The notes under the pieces: model-generated
The model's input: the letters and a program-made list of their open reading frames with translations, nothing else
The model's database searches: none
Told to the model about the DNA's origin: nothing
Translations under genes and position numbers: made by a program
NCBI RefSeq assembly: GCF_014205165.1
Contig: NZ_JACHMZ010000001.1
Location: 5,872,501 to 5,936,500, forward strand
Source: Micromonospora carbonacea
GTDB lineage: Bacteria; Actinomycetota; Actinomycetes; Mycobacteriales; Micromonosporaceae
Direction: 5' to 3'
DNA: 64,000 nucleotides
In this document: positions 31,080 to 42,139 of the stretch, one piece after another
Layout: the number at the start of each line of letters is the position of its first letter
Numbering within the stretch: the first letter of the stretch is position 1

Positions 31080-32516
31080 CGGCAGCGGCCCCACCCCGCC
31101 GGCGGCGACGGGACCACGGGAGCCACCCGCGACGGGACCACCGGGGCCGCCCGCGACGGGACCACGGGGGTCGCCCGCGACAGGATCGCCGGGGCCGCCG
31201 GGTCGCCCCCGGCGGCGCGCGGCGCGGGCCGACGATCGGATCAGCTCGGGCAGCCAGCCGAGCGCGCCGACCAGCAGCAGCGCCGCCAGCAGGGGCAGCC
31301 GCCACCACCAGCGCACGGTGGCCGGGGGCGGGTCCGGCTGGTCGGCCACCCACGGGCGGGCGGTCTTCGACCAGGCGAGGAACGCGTCGCCGACCGGCAG
31401 GACGCCGAACGCGTACCGGCGGGTGGCCGGGGTGTCGACGGGCAGCCCGACCAGGTCGCCGTAGCTGGCCAGCGCGTCGGCCAGCGCGGCGTCGCCCTGG
31501 GACTGGGCCGCGCCGAGGGTGACCACGGTCGCCGACAGGCTCACCCCGAACAGCAGCGGCCCGGAGTCCACGTCGCCCGGCCCGGCCGTGCCGTCCGGGT
31601 ATTCGCGCACGGCCGGGCCGAACCCCAGCGGGGACGCGACGAACCGCTCCCGGAAGGTCAGGTACTGCGCGCGGGCGAACGTCGGGTCGACGTCCACCAG
31701 GAACCGCTGGATGACGCTCTGGGAGGTGGCGCGGGCCACCTCGGCCGGCGCCCCGGTGGCCGGGTCGACGCGGTGTGGCAGCAGGCCGGTGCGTGGGTCG
31801 AGGCGCTGCCGCACGCCGTCCAGCCAGCGGGCCACCGTGCCGGCGAACAGTGGCGGCGGCGGGGCACCGGGCGGGACCTCGGTGGACGGCGCGCCGGGCG
31901 ACGGCGCGGCGGCCGGCCGGGCGGCGGGCAGCAGCGCGTCGTGCAGCCGCAGCGACGCCACCGCCACGGTCGAGTCGACCGGCCACGCCTGCCCCGGGTA
32001 CGCGGCCAGGTACGGCGTGCCGGACGCGTCGAACGCCGCCCCGATCGCGGCGGACGCCCCGGTGAACCGGGCCGCCTCCGCCGGGTCCCGCCGGTCGGCC
32101 GGTTGCAGGGCGAGGACGCCGCCGCGCAGCCAGTTCGTCCAGCCCTGCCAGAAGATCCCGTACGCGGGGGTGAGGCCGGGGTCGAACGGGGCGGTGCCGG
32201 CCGGCGACTCCAGCCGGGCCAGCGCCCAGCGCGCCTCCCGCAGCTCGCCGGCCCGCCGCCCGGCCGGCTTCCGCAGGCCCAGCTCGACGCGGGCCAGCCC
32301 GTACAGGGCGTGGGCGAAGAACCAGCCCTCCGGGAACAGCGCCTGGGCGTCCTCGCCCGCGCCGTCGTCGAGGGCGGCGCGCAGGAAGGCGAGCTGCCGG
32401 GCCACCCCGGGCGGCTCGCCGTCCGGGCCGGCGGTGGCCGGTACGACGAGGCGGACGACCCCGAGGAGGGCGGCGGCGGTCAGCAGCAGCGCGCAGACGC
32501 GGCGGGCGATCCCCAT
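31077..32516 (-). CDS. Exported or membrane-anchored protein of unknown function
   Basis: The 479-aa protein has an N-terminal signal peptide or anchor (ARRVCALLLTAAALLGVVRL), a helical middle domain with repeated aromatic/Trp elements (WFFAHALYGLARVELGL, YGIFWQGWTNWLRGG, WLDGVRQRLDPRTGLLPH), and a C-terminal membrane helix (LPLLAALLLVGALGWLP). The tail consists of four GGPRGPVA-like 8-residue repeats. The helix-pair spacing resembles an alpha/alpha toroid, but I cannot name the family. Its TAG stop forms part of the predicted -10 of ppx. CAGGCT lies 6 nt before the ATG, so it may also be leaderless. Confidence 0.7.
   Translation of the reverse strand: MGIARRVCALLLTAAALLGVVRLVVPATAGPDGEPPGVARQLAFLRAALDDGAGEDAQALFPEGWFFAHALYGLARVELGLRKPAGRRAGELREARWALARLESPAGTAPFDPGLTPAYGIFWQGWTNWLRGGVLALQPADRRDPAEAARFTGASAAIGAAFDASGTPYLAAYPGQAWPVDSTVAVASLRLHDALLPAARPAAAPSPGAPSTEVPPGAPPPPLFAGTVARWLDGVRQRLDPRTGLLPHRVDPATGAPAEVARATSQSVIQRFLVDVDPTFARAQYLTFRERFVASPLGFGPAVREYPDGTAGPGDVDSGPLLFGVSLSATVVTLGAAQSQGDAALADALASYGDLVGLPVDTPATRRYAFGVLPVGDAFLAWSKTARPWVADQPDPPPATVRWWWRLPLLAALLLVGALGWLPELIRSSARAARRRGRPGGPGDPVAGDPRGPVAGGPGGPVAGGSRGPVAAGGVGPLP
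31103..31198. repeat. 24-nt tandem repeat (four units) in the end of the 31077-32516 gene
   Basis: Units at 31103, 31127, 31151 and 31175, each of the form GCGACGGGACCAC then GGGGCCGCC. On the reverse strand they encode GGPGDPVA, GDPRGPVA, GGPGGPVA and GGSRGPVA. The coding phase is kept, so unit number can vary without a frameshift. Confidence 0.85.
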
Positions 32517-32616
32517 CCCGCCAGCCTGCCCGACGTGATCAAGACCGGCAGCGTGCCGAGGTGATTAAGGCCGGCGGCGTGCCCGGCGTGGTCAAGGCCG
32601 GCGGCCGCAGGAGCCG

Positions 32617-33123
32617 TCAGAGGCGCAGCAGCATGCGGGTGTTGCCGAGGGTGTTGGGCTTGACCCGTTCCAGGTCCAGGAACTCGGCGACGCCCTCGTC
32701 GTACGAGCGCAGGAGCTGCTCGTACACCGGCTGCGGCACCGGCGCGCCGTCGATCTCGCGGAAGCCGAACGAGCCGAAGAACCGGGTCTCGAAGGTCAGC
32801 ACGAAGATGCGGGCCACCCCGATCTCCCGGGCCGCGTCGATCAGCTCGCCGACGATGCGGTGCCCGATGCGCCGCCCCCGGTAGGCCGGGTCGACGGCCA
32901 CCGTGCGGATCTCGGCCAGGTCCTCCCACATCACGTGCAGCGCGCCGCAGCCGACGACGGCGTCGGCGTCGGCCGCGACCCGGAACTCCTGCACGTCCTC
33001 GTAGAGGGTGACCGTGGCCTTGCTGAGCAGCCGCCGGTCGTCGGTGTAGGTGTCGACGAGCCGCCGGATGCCGCGCACGTCGGAGGTGCGGGCGCGGCGC
33101 ACGAGGACCGTGTCGGTGGTCAT
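32617..33123 (-). CDS. argA: Amino-acid N-acetyltransferase (short actinobacterial ArgA)
   Basis: The 168-aa GNAT protein matches the single-domain N-acetylglutamate synthase of actinobacteria. It has VRRARTSDVRGIRRLVDTY at the start, GALHVMWEDLAEIRTVAVDPAYRGRRIGHRIV as the acetyl-CoA site, and ARIFVLTFETRFFGSFGFREID. It lacks the amino-acid kinase domain of the E. coli enzyme. It makes N-acetylglutamate from glutamate and acetyl-CoA, the first step of arginine synthesis. It follows DUF501 with a 1-nt gap (TGAGATG) and is probably expressed with the eno-ftsB-DUF501 genes, an unusual neighbour set for an arginine enzyme. Confidence 0.85.
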   Translation of the reverse strand: MTTDTVLVRRARTSDVRGIRRLVDTYTDDRRLLSKATVTLYEDVQEFRVAADADAVVGCGALHVMWEDLAEIRTVAVDPAYRGRRIGHRIVGELIDAAREIGVARIFVLTFETRFFGSFGFREIDGAPVPQPVYEQLLRSYDEGVAEFLDLERVKPNTLGNTRMLLRL

Positions 33124-33124
33124 C

Positions 33125-33691
33125 TCACCCCACCGCCGGGACGTCCACGCACGGCCCGGCCGCCCACCACTTCTCCACCAGCGCGAGGGTTTCGTCGCCG
33201 AACGGGTTGACCCCCGGGCCCGCGCCGAGCGCGTGACCGAGGTGCACGTGCAGGCACTTGACCCGGCCGGGCATGCCGCCGGCCGACACGCCATCGATCT
33301 CCGGCACGTGCCCGATCGCCTCCCGGCGGGCCAGGTAGTCCTCGTGCGCCGCCCGGTAGCGGGCGGCCAGCTCCGGGTCGGCGGCCAGCCGCTCGGCCAT
33401 CTCCTTCATCAGCCCGGCCGACTCCAGCCGGCTGCACGCGGCCGTCGCCCGGGGGCAGGTCAGGTAGAACAACGTCGGAAAGGGGGTGCCGTCGGCCAGG
33501 CGCGGGGTCGTCTCCACCACGTCGGGCAGGCCGCAGGGGCAGCGGTGGGCCACCGCCCGGGTGCCGCGCGGCGTGCGGCCGAGCTGGGCGGCCACCGCCG
33601 CCAGGTCGGCCTCGGTGGCCGGCTCCCGCTTCGGCGGGGGAACGGAGTCCGCCGCCGGGTCGGGCGGGGGTACGACAGTCACGGTGCCCAT
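33125..33691 (-). CDS. DUF501-domain protein
   Basis: The 188-aa protein contains the DUF501 signature: AVAHRCPCGLPDVVETTPRL, GTPFPTLFYLTCP and VKCLHVHLGHALGAGPGVNPFGDE. Conserved Cys and His positions suggest metal binding. The family is almost confined to actinobacteria, where it sits between the ftsB-like gene and ppx; function unknown. ATG 33691 gives the expected domain after a 25-residue Pro-rich lead-in. The gene is 46 nt downstream of the FtsB-like gene, in the same direction. Confidence 0.92.
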   Translation of the reverse strand: MGTVTVVPPPDPAADSVPPPKREPATEADLAAVAAQLGRTPRGTRAVAHRCPCGLPDVVETTPRLADGTPFPTLFYLTCPRATAACSRLESAGLMKEMAERLAADPELAARYRAAHEDYLARREAIGHVPEIDGVSAGGMPGRVKCLHVHLGHALGAGPGVNPFGDETLALVEKWWAAGPCVDVPAVG

Positions 33692-33737
33692 CTTTCGTCG
33701 GTGCGCGTGGAACGTCTGCGTGCGGGAAGTGGCGCGC

Positions 33738-34370
33738 TCACTGGCCGGGGCGGTCGGCGTTCGCGGCCCGCACGCTCGACCACAGGGTGTCGTACCAGGG
33801 ATCGGGGGTCTCCGGCCGGGCGGGGCCCTTCCCGCCGCCCGCGTCCCGGGCCGCACCGGCCGGGTCGTTGAGCACGATCACCGGGACCTCGCCCGGGTAG
33901 ACCATGTAGAACCGCTCCCGCGCCTGGATGCGGATGTACTCGTCGTCGCGCCACTTGGCCGCCTCGGCGGCGCGCTCGGCGATGAGCTGCCGCTGGGCGG
34001 CCTGGGCCGCCTCCATCCGCTGGATGTCCGCCTGCTGGTCCAGGTAGACCCGGACCGGGTAGGTGTAGGCGAGGGCGAGCGCGATGAGCACCGCGAACAG
34101 CACGGTGGCCCGGCCGGTGAAGCGTCGAGGGTGGGGTGCGGAGAGCCGCTTGACCGTGCCACCGGCGGCGGTACGCCGGGCGGCGGCGGGACGGTTCGCG
34201 GAGCGTACCGGCTCGGTGGCGCGGGCCGCGCCGGGTGACCGGCCGGCGGCGCGTGCCTCCGCGCGGACGCCGTCGCGGACCGACGCCCGGGCGCGGGCCC
34301 CGCCCGGCCGGCCGGACTGACCCGGCCGGCGGGCGGGACGCTGACCACCCGGTGTGCGGCGCTGCTGCAT
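33738..34370 (-). CDS. FtsB/DivIC-like septum formation initiator
   Basis: The 210-aa protein has a 95-residue basic, Ala/Arg/Pro-rich cytoplasmic N-terminus, one membrane helix (ATVLFAVLIALALAYTYPVRVY) and an extracytoplasmic coiled coil (QQADIQRMEAAQAAQRQLIAER). A DivIC-typical segment KWRDDEYIRIQARERFYMVYPGE follows. It should interact with FtsL and FtsQ in the division complex. The position directly after eno matches the order conserved in actinobacteria. ATG 34370 has the good Shine-Dalgarno GGGGAGG. The long disordered N-terminus is typical for this phylum. Confidence 0.9.
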   Translation of the reverse strand: MQQRRTPGGQRPARRPGQSGRPGGARARASVRDGVRAEARAAGRSPGAARATEPVRSANRPAAARRTAAGGTVKRLSAPHPRRFTGRATVLFAVLIALALAYTYPVRVYLDQQADIQRMEAAQAAQRQLIAERAAEAAKWRDDEYIRIQARERFYMVYPGEVPVIVLNDPAGAARDAGGGKGPARPETPDPWYDTLWSSVRAANADRPGQ

Positions 34371-34404
34371 CGTCACACCCCTCCCCCGAGGCCCAATGGG
34401 TGTC

Positions 34405-36588
<2,184 letters not shown>

Positions 36589-36592
<4 letters not shown>

Positions 36593-37431
36593 CGGAACAC
36601 CCCGCGGGCGCGTTCGTGGCGGGGGCGCCGCACGACGGCCCGCCGCAGCCCGGTGACCTCGCCCTGGTGCTCGCCGGGCGGAAGCTGCTGACCGGCCCCG
36701 ACGACCGCTTCCCCCGCGTCGGCGAGCTGCCCGCCGACACCGGCTGGGTGCCGCTCGGCACGCTCGACGGCGTGCCCGCCTGGGGTACGGACGCCACCGA
36801 CGGCCAGCCGCCCGAGGGCAGGTGGCGCAGCTGGCGGTCGCTCGCCGCCGCGCTGCCCGCCCCGCTGGCCGACCTGGCGGGCCGGGCGCTGGCCGTGCTC
36901 ACCTTCCGCCGCACCCACCGCTGGTGCGGGGCGTGCCGGGCCGAGCTGGCCGACGTGCCGGGCGAGCAGTCCCGCCGCTGCCCCGGCTGCGACCTGTACG
37001 TGCCGATCCGGCTCTCCGCCGCCGTCCTGGTCGCCATCACCCGCCCCGGGCCGGCCGGCGGCCCCGACGAGCTGCTGCTGGTCCGGCACGCGTCCGGGCC
37101 GACGGCGCTGTGGGCGCTGGTCGCCGGGTTCGTGGAGGCCGGCGAGTCGCTGGAGGACGCCGCGCGCCGGGAGGTCGGTGAGGAGGTGGGGCTGGCCCTC
37201 GGGCGGCTCACCTACTTCGGCAGCCAGCCGTGGGCGCTGTCCGGGCCGGGCGTGCTGCTGGCCGGGTTCACCGCGACCGCCGCCGACACCGGCGCCGAGC
37301 CGGTCGTCGACGGTCGGGAGCTGACCGAGGCCCGCTGGTTCCCGCTCGACCGGCTGCCGGCGGAGCTGCCCCCGGCGTACTCCATCTCCCGCTGGCTCGT
37401 CGACCACGTCGCCGCCCGCCCGGCGGGCTGA
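36589..37431 (+). CDS. nudC: NAD(+) diphosphatase (NADH pyrophosphatase)
   Basis: The 280-aa protein has the NudC layout: N-terminal domain, a zinc ribbon (WCGACRAELADVPGEQSRRC with PGC) near residues 112-135, and a Nudix box GFVEAGESLEDAARREVGEEVG (key residues E at the REVGEEVG helix). The NudC-specific SQPWALSGP follows. It hydrolyses NAD(H) to NMN(H) and AMP and may remove NAD caps from RNA. GTG 36589 overlaps the lipoprotein stop (GTGA), so the two are translationally coupled. Confidence 0.93.
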
Positions 37432-37534
37432 CCGCCCCGGCGCCGGGGGCCGTCCGGCCCTGACCGCGCCGGCCCGTCCCGACGGATGCTGACCCGGGCG
37501 GCCCGCCCACGGTGTGCAATGGCGGGAGGACGAG

Positions 37535-40336
37535 GTGGGGACGGTGGCGGTGCGCGCGACCGGAGCGGCACGGGACGAGGGGTGGCTCGCGGCGACCGAC
37601 GCGGCGGCGCTGACCGTCGCCGACGCCCTCGCCGCCCTCGGCGGCGACCCGCAGGGCCTGACCCCCGACGAGGTACGCCGGCGGCGCGACCGGGTCGGCC
37701 CGAACGCGGTACGCACCCACCGGGTGTCCGCCCTCGCCGTGCTGGCCCGCCAGTTCCGCTCCGCGCTGCTCGGCCTGCTGCTGGCCGCCGCCACGGTCTC
37801 GTTCTTCGTCGGCGAGCGCACCGACGCCGTGGTGATCGGGGTGATCCTCGCGGTCAGCGTCGGCCTCGGCTTCGCCAACGAGTACCGCGCGGAGCGGGCC
37901 GGCGCGGCCCTGCACGACCGGGTCCGGCACGTCGCGTCGGTGGTGCGCGCCGGCCGGGTGGAGACGGTGGACGTCGTCGACCTGGTCCCCGGCGACGTGG
38001 TGCGCATCGGGCTGGGCCAGGTCGTCCCGGCCGACCTGCGGCTGGTCGAGGCACACCGGCTGGAGTGCGACGAGTCGGCGCTCACCGGCGAGTCCACCGC
38101 CGCCGTCAAGGACACCGCGCCGGTGCCCCCCGGCACGCCGCCCGACGACCTCGCCTCCTGCGCGCTGATGGGCACCGTCCTGCGGGCCGGCTCGGGCGTC
38201 GGCCTGGTCGTCGCCACCGCCGGGCACACCGCGTTCGGCCGGATCGCCGTCGGGCTGGGCACCCGGCACGGCGAGACCGAGTTCCAGCAGGGGCTGCGCC
38301 GGTTCTCGCTGCTGCTGGCCCGGGTGGCGGGCGTGCTCACCGCGCTGATCTTCGTGATCAACCTGGTGCTGCACCGGCCGGTCATCGACGCCGTGCTGTT
38401 CAGCCTGGCCATCGCCGTCGGCATCACCCCGCAACTGCTGCCCGCGATCGTCACCGCCAGCCTGGCCGCCGGCACCCGCGCGCTGGCCGCCCGGCGGGTG
38501 CTGGTGAAGCGCCTGGTCTGCGTGGAGGACCTGGGCAACGTCGAGGTGCTGTTCACCGACAAGACCGGCACGCTGACCGACGGGCGGCTCACCCTCGCCG
38601 AGGCGCTCGGCCCGGACGGCCGGCCGGTCGACACCCCGGCACCGCCCGGGGCCGCCGGCCTGCCGGACGCGGCCGGCCCGCTCGACGCTACCGGCCCGCT
38701 CGACGCCGCCGACCCGTCCGATGCCGCCGGCCCCGGGCCGCTCCTCGCCGGGCTGCTGGCCAACGAGGCCGGGCCGGACGGCACGGACGGCAACCCGCTG
38801 GACCGGGCGCTCTGGCAGGCCCCGGCCGCCGCCGCCCAGCCGGTCGACGCGTACCGGCGGGTGGCGGTGCTCCCCTTCGACCACGAGCGCCGCCGGGTCA
38901 GCGTGCTCGTCGACGGGCCGCACGGGCGGCTCCTCGTCACCAAGGGCGCGGCCGAGGAGTTGCTGGCGCTCTGCGTGGACGTACCGCAGCAGGCGCGGGA
39001 CGCCCTCGACGCGCGACTGGCCGACGGCGGCCGGGTGGTCGCGGTGGCCAGCCGGCCCGCCCCGGACCTGGCCGGGCTCGACCCCGCCGACGAGCGGGAC
39101 CTGCGCCTCGCCGGCCTGCTGGTGCTGCGCGACCCGCCGAAGGCCGACGCGGCGGGCGCGGTGCGCCGGCTCGCCGCCCTCGGCGTCACCGTCAAGGTGA
39201 TCACCGGCGACCACCCGGCCGTCGCGGTCCGGGTCTGCGAACAGCTCGGCCTGCCCGTGACCGGGGTGCTCACCGGGGCCGACCTGGCCGGGCTGGACGA
39301 CGCGGCGCTGCCGGCGGCCATCGAGCAGGCCAGCGTCTTCGCCCGGGTCTCGCCCGAGGACAAGGCCCGGCTGGTGCGGGCCCAGCGCACCGCCGGCCGG
39401 GACGTGGCGTTCCTCGGCGACGGCGTCAACGACGCGCTCGCCCTGCACGCCGCCGACGTCGGCATCTCCGTCGACACCGGCACCGACGTGGCCCGCGACG
39501 CCGCCGACGTGCTGCTGCTCGACAAGGACCTCGACGTGCTCGCCGACGGCGTCACCGAGGGCCGGCGGATCTTCGCCAACACCATCAAGTACGTGCTGAT
39601 GGGCACGTCCAGCAACTTCGGCAACATGTTCAGCGCGGCGGGGGCGTCGGCGTTCCTGCCGTTCCTGCCGATGCTGCCCGGGCAGATCCTGCTCAACAAC
39701 CTGATCTACGACCTGAGCCAGATCGCCATCCCCACCGACCGGGTCGACGCCGACCAGCTCGCCCGCCCCGCCCACTGGGACCTGCGGGAGATCCGCCGCC
39801 TCATGCTGACCTTCGGGCCGCTCAGCTCGCTGTTCGACTTCCTCGCGTTCGCGCTGCTGCTCGGGGTGCTGCACGCCGGGCCGACGGAGTTCCGCACCGG
39901 CTGGTTCGTCGAGTCGCTGGCCACCCAGACCCTGGTGGTGTTCGCCATCCGCACGCGCGCCAGCCCGTTCTGGCGCAGCCGGCCCAGCCGGCCACTGCTG
40001 GCCGCCGCGCTGGCCGCCGTGGCGGTCGCCTGGCTCATCCCGTACCTGCCGGTGGCCGGGCCGCTCGGCTTCGGCCCGCTGCCGCCGGTGTTCGTGCCGG
40101 TGGTGGTGGCGCTGACCGTGGCCTACCTGGCGCTGGTGGAGCTGGCGAAGCGGACCCTGTTCGCCGCCTCGGACCTGCTCCGCCCGCCCGGCCCCGGCAC
40201 CGGGACGGCCGGCACGCAACAGGCCGCCGCACCGCAGGCCGGCACGCAACAGGCCGGCGCACCGCAGGCTCGCCCGCCGGAGGCGAGCCGACGTCGGCGC
40301 ACCCATCGGCGGGCCGCCCGCTTCACCACCCGCTGA
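37535..40336 (+). CDS. P-type ATPase, MgtA-like (P3B, Mg2+-importing type)
   Basis: The 933-aa protein has the actuator motif DESALTGESTA, phosphorylation site D342 in DKTGTLTDG, nucleotide motif KGAAEE, hinge GDGVNDALALHAADVG, and membrane signature VGITPQLLPAIVTASLAAG. The segment SSNFGNMFSAAGASAFLPFLPM with NLIYDLSQIAIPTD is characteristic of MgtA/MgtB magnesium importers rather than calcium pumps. The start GTG 37535 follows GGGAGGA by 4 nt; GTG 37514 would add seven residues. The last 50 residues are low-complexity with a GTQQAGAPQA duplication. No Mg2+-sensing leader is evident. It interrupts the mfd-eno block and is unlinked to its neighbours. Confidence 0.88.
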   Translation: MGTVAVRATGAARDEGWLAATDAAALTVADALAALGGDPQGLTPDEVRRRRDRVGPNAVRTHRVSALAVLARQFRSALLGLLLAAATVSFFVGERTDAVVIGVILAVSVGLGFANEYRAERAGAALHDRVRHVASVVRAGRVETVDVVDLVPGDVVRIGLGQVVPADLRLVEAHRLECDESALTGESTAAVKDTAPVPPGTPPDDLASCALMGTVLRAGSGVGLVVATAGHTAFGRIAVGLGTRHGETEFQQGLRRFSLLLARVAGVLTALIFVINLVLHRPVIDAVLFSLAIAVGITPQLLPAIVTASLAAGTRALAARRVLVKRLVCVEDLGNVEVLFTDKTGTLTDGRLTLAEALGPDGRPVDTPAPPGAAGLPDAAGPLDATGPLDAADPSDAAGPGPLLAGLLANEAGPDGTDGNPLDRALWQAPAAAAQPVDAYRRVAVLPFDHERRRVSVLVDGPHGRLLVTKGAAEELLALCVDVPQQARDALDARLADGGRVVAVASRPAPDLAGLDPADERDLRLAGLLVLRDPPKADAAGAVRRLAALGVTVKVITGDHPAVAVRVCEQLGLPVTGVLTGADLAGLDDAALPAAIEQASVFARVSPEDKARLVRAQRTAGRDVAFLGDGVNDALALHAADVGISVDTGTDVARDAADVLLLDKDLDVLADGVTEGRRIFANTIKYVLMGTSSNFGNMFSAAGASAFLPFLPMLPGQILLNNLIYDLSQIAIPTDRVDADQLARPAHWDLREIRRLMLTFGPLSSLFDFLAFALLLGVLHAGPTEFRTGWFVESLATQTLVVFAIRTRASPFWRSRPSRPLLAAALAAVAVAWLIPYLPVAGPLGFGPLPPVFVPVVVALTVAYLALVELAKRTLFAASDLLRPPGPGTGTAGTQQAAAPQAGTQQAGAPQARPPEASRRRRTHRRAARFTTR

Positions 40337-40362
40337 CGGCCGACGCCGGCGTGCGGAGGCGG

Positions 40363-40416
40363 GTTAGGAGGGGGCCCCTGTACAACAGAATGCGTTAACA
40401 GGGGGCCCTTCCTTAC
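40363..40416. repeat. Dispersed palindromic repeat, copy 4
   Basis: Left arm GTTAGGAGGGGGCCCCTGTA, centre CAACAGAATGCGTTAACA, right arm GGGGGCCCTTCCTTAC. It sits between convergent genes. Its right edge contains the TAA stop (40413-40415, reverse strand) of the DUF885 gene. Related copies: 2567, 6146, 24710, 49758, 52677. Confidence 0.92.
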
Positions 40417-42035
40417 CCCAAGCCGAGCAGGGTGCGGAGGTGGCGCGGGGGCGGGCAGTCGTGGGCGAGCATCGCGTCGTGCCAGTCGCGCACCGACACC
40501 CCGGCCGGGCGCAGGGCGGCGATCCCGGCGATCTCGCTGTAGCCCACGAAGTAGGTGGAGAGCTGCGTCGAGGTGAGCAGCGCCCGCCGCCACTTGCCGG
40601 CCGCCTCGCCCTCCTCCTGGAAGCCCCGGCCCGTCATCAGCGCCATCGCCTCGGCCTCGGCCAGGTCGTCGCAGTGCACGAGCTGGTCGAGCAGGGCGTT
40701 GATGGTCATCCGTAGCTGCATCTTGAGCTGCTGCAACCGCACCGGCAGCCCGCCGTAGCCGAGACCGGCCATCAGCTCCTCGGTGTAGACGGCCCAGCCC
40801 TCGACGAACGGGCCGGACCTGGCGAGCGCCCGGACCCGGGTGGGGCCGACGTGCCGGCGGGCGTGGGCGAGCTGGAGGAAGTGCCCCGGCATCGCCTCGT
40901 GCACCGTCAGGTTGCGGATCATGTGATCGTTGTATTCGCGGTAGAACGACTCGACGCGGGCCGCCGGCCAGTCGGCCGGGGTCGGCGCGATGCAGTAGAA
41001 CGTCGGCACGGGCGCGAGCTCCAGCGGGCCGGGCGAGTCGCAGTAGGCCACCGCCACGCCGCGGGCGAACTCCGGCATCTCCTGGATCACGCACGGGTCG
41101 TCGACCAGCGTCACCAGGTCGTGCGCCCGGACGAAGTCCGTCGCCTCGTCGAGGGTGACCGAGGCGAGGTCGACGATCGTGTGGTCGTCGGGGTGCTCGG
41201 CGGCCAGCAGGTCGAGCGCCCGGCGCACGGTCTCGTCGTCGGCCGGGCCGCCGACCAGCTCGACGGCCGCCTCGCGCAGCTCGGCGGTGACCCGGTCGAG
41301 GTTGGCCCAGGCCCGGCGCTGCACCTCGGCAGCCCCCAGCTCGGTGTCGAGGGTGTGCCACAGCCGGGCCTCCCAGCGCCGCCGGCCCAGCCTCGGGTCC
41401 CGCCCCGGGCCGGCGTCGGCGGCCAGCCCGGCGCGCAGCCACGCCACGAACTCCTCCAGCGCGGCGATCGCGGCCGTGGCGGCAGGCTCCACCCGGTCGT
41501 GCAGCCCCGGCTCCTCGGCGAGCAGCCGGGGCACCTCGTCGCGGACCAGCGCCGCCGCGCCGGTGAACTGCCCCACCGCCGTCTCGGCGTGCACCCGGGG
41601 CACGTCCCGCAGCGTCGCGCGCGCGGTCGCCAGCGCATCCGGTACGGCAGCGAGCCGCCCGGCCAGGCTGGTCAGCCGCACGTCGGCCGGGGCGAACGGG
41701 CGGGCGAGCAGGGCGTGCAGCAGCGGGGCCGGGTTGTGCCGCAGCGGGTCCCACTCGTGGTCACGGATCTCGTCGGCCTCGAACAGCTCCCGGTCGACCA
41801 GGGCGGTGAGCAGCGCGTGGTCGACGCTCTCGGCGGTGTCGAGGGAGTCGGGGTCGAGCTCGGAGAGCGCGTCGGCCGCGTCCTTCAGCATCGCCCGGTC
41901 GGCGGCGACCGCGTCGGCGGAGAGGTCGGGCAGGCGGTCGTCGTAGCGGTGGTCCCCGGCGGAGCTGGCCAGCCCGGGCCGGCTCTCCAGCAACGCCTCG
42001 ACGATCCGCTCGGCGAGCGGCACGAACGCTTCCAT
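40413..42035 (-). CDS. DUF885 protein (putative metallopeptidase)
   Basis: The 540-aa protein is in the DUF885 family: it has the zinc-binding HEAMPGHFLQ, downstream GPFVEGWAVYTEEL supplying the third ligand, and the C-terminal GYSEIAGIAALRP. The fold is gluzincin-like (thermolysin clan), so peptidase activity is likely but the substrate is unknown. There is no signal peptide, so it is cytosolic. ATG 42035 has TAGGGT 7 nt upstream and no Shine-Dalgarno. Its TAA stop is contributed by palindromic repeat copy 4, which may have trimmed or replaced the ancestral C-terminus (...LRTLLGLG). Confidence 0.88.
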   Translation of the reverse strand: MEAFVPLAERIVEALLESRPGLASSAGDHRYDDRLPDLSADAVAADRAMLKDAADALSELDPDSLDTAESVDHALLTALVDRELFEADEIRDHEWDPLRHNPAPLLHALLARPFAPADVRLTSLAGRLAAVPDALATARATLRDVPRVHAETAVGQFTGAAALVRDEVPRLLAEEPGLHDRVEPAATAAIAALEEFVAWLRAGLAADAGPGRDPRLGRRRWEARLWHTLDTELGAAEVQRRAWANLDRVTAELREAAVELVGGPADDETVRRALDLLAAEHPDDHTIVDLASVTLDEATDFVRAHDLVTLVDDPCVIQEMPEFARGVAVAYCDSPGPLELAPVPTFYCIAPTPADWPAARVESFYREYNDHMIRNLTVHEAMPGHFLQLAHARRHVGPTRVRALARSGPFVEGWAVYTEELMAGLGYGGLPVRLQQLKMQLRMTINALLDQLVHCDDLAEAEAMALMTGRGFQEEGEAAGKWRRALLTSTQLSTYFVGYSEIAGIAALRPAGVSVRDWHDAMLAHDCPPPRHLRTLLGLG

Positions 42036-42042
42036 GGCCCGA

Positions 42043-42048
42043 ACCCTA
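42043..42048 (-). promoter_or_regulatory. Predicted -10 element, leaderless start at 42035
   Basis: TAGGGT on the reverse strand, 7 nt from ATG 42035, with no Shine-Dalgarno. Confidence 0.45.
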
Positions 42049-42139
42049 CCGACCACCCCCGACACCCGCCCCCGGTGAGATCTTGGTACGGATCGGCCCC
42101 CCTGGGGGCGCTCAGGTACCAGGATCTCGCCGGGTGGGG

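Noticed and set aside
37268..40306. 1012-codon reverse ORF opposite the P-type ATPase
   Set aside because: Antisense shadow of a gene with clear P-type motifs; no recognisable domain or ribosome-binding site.
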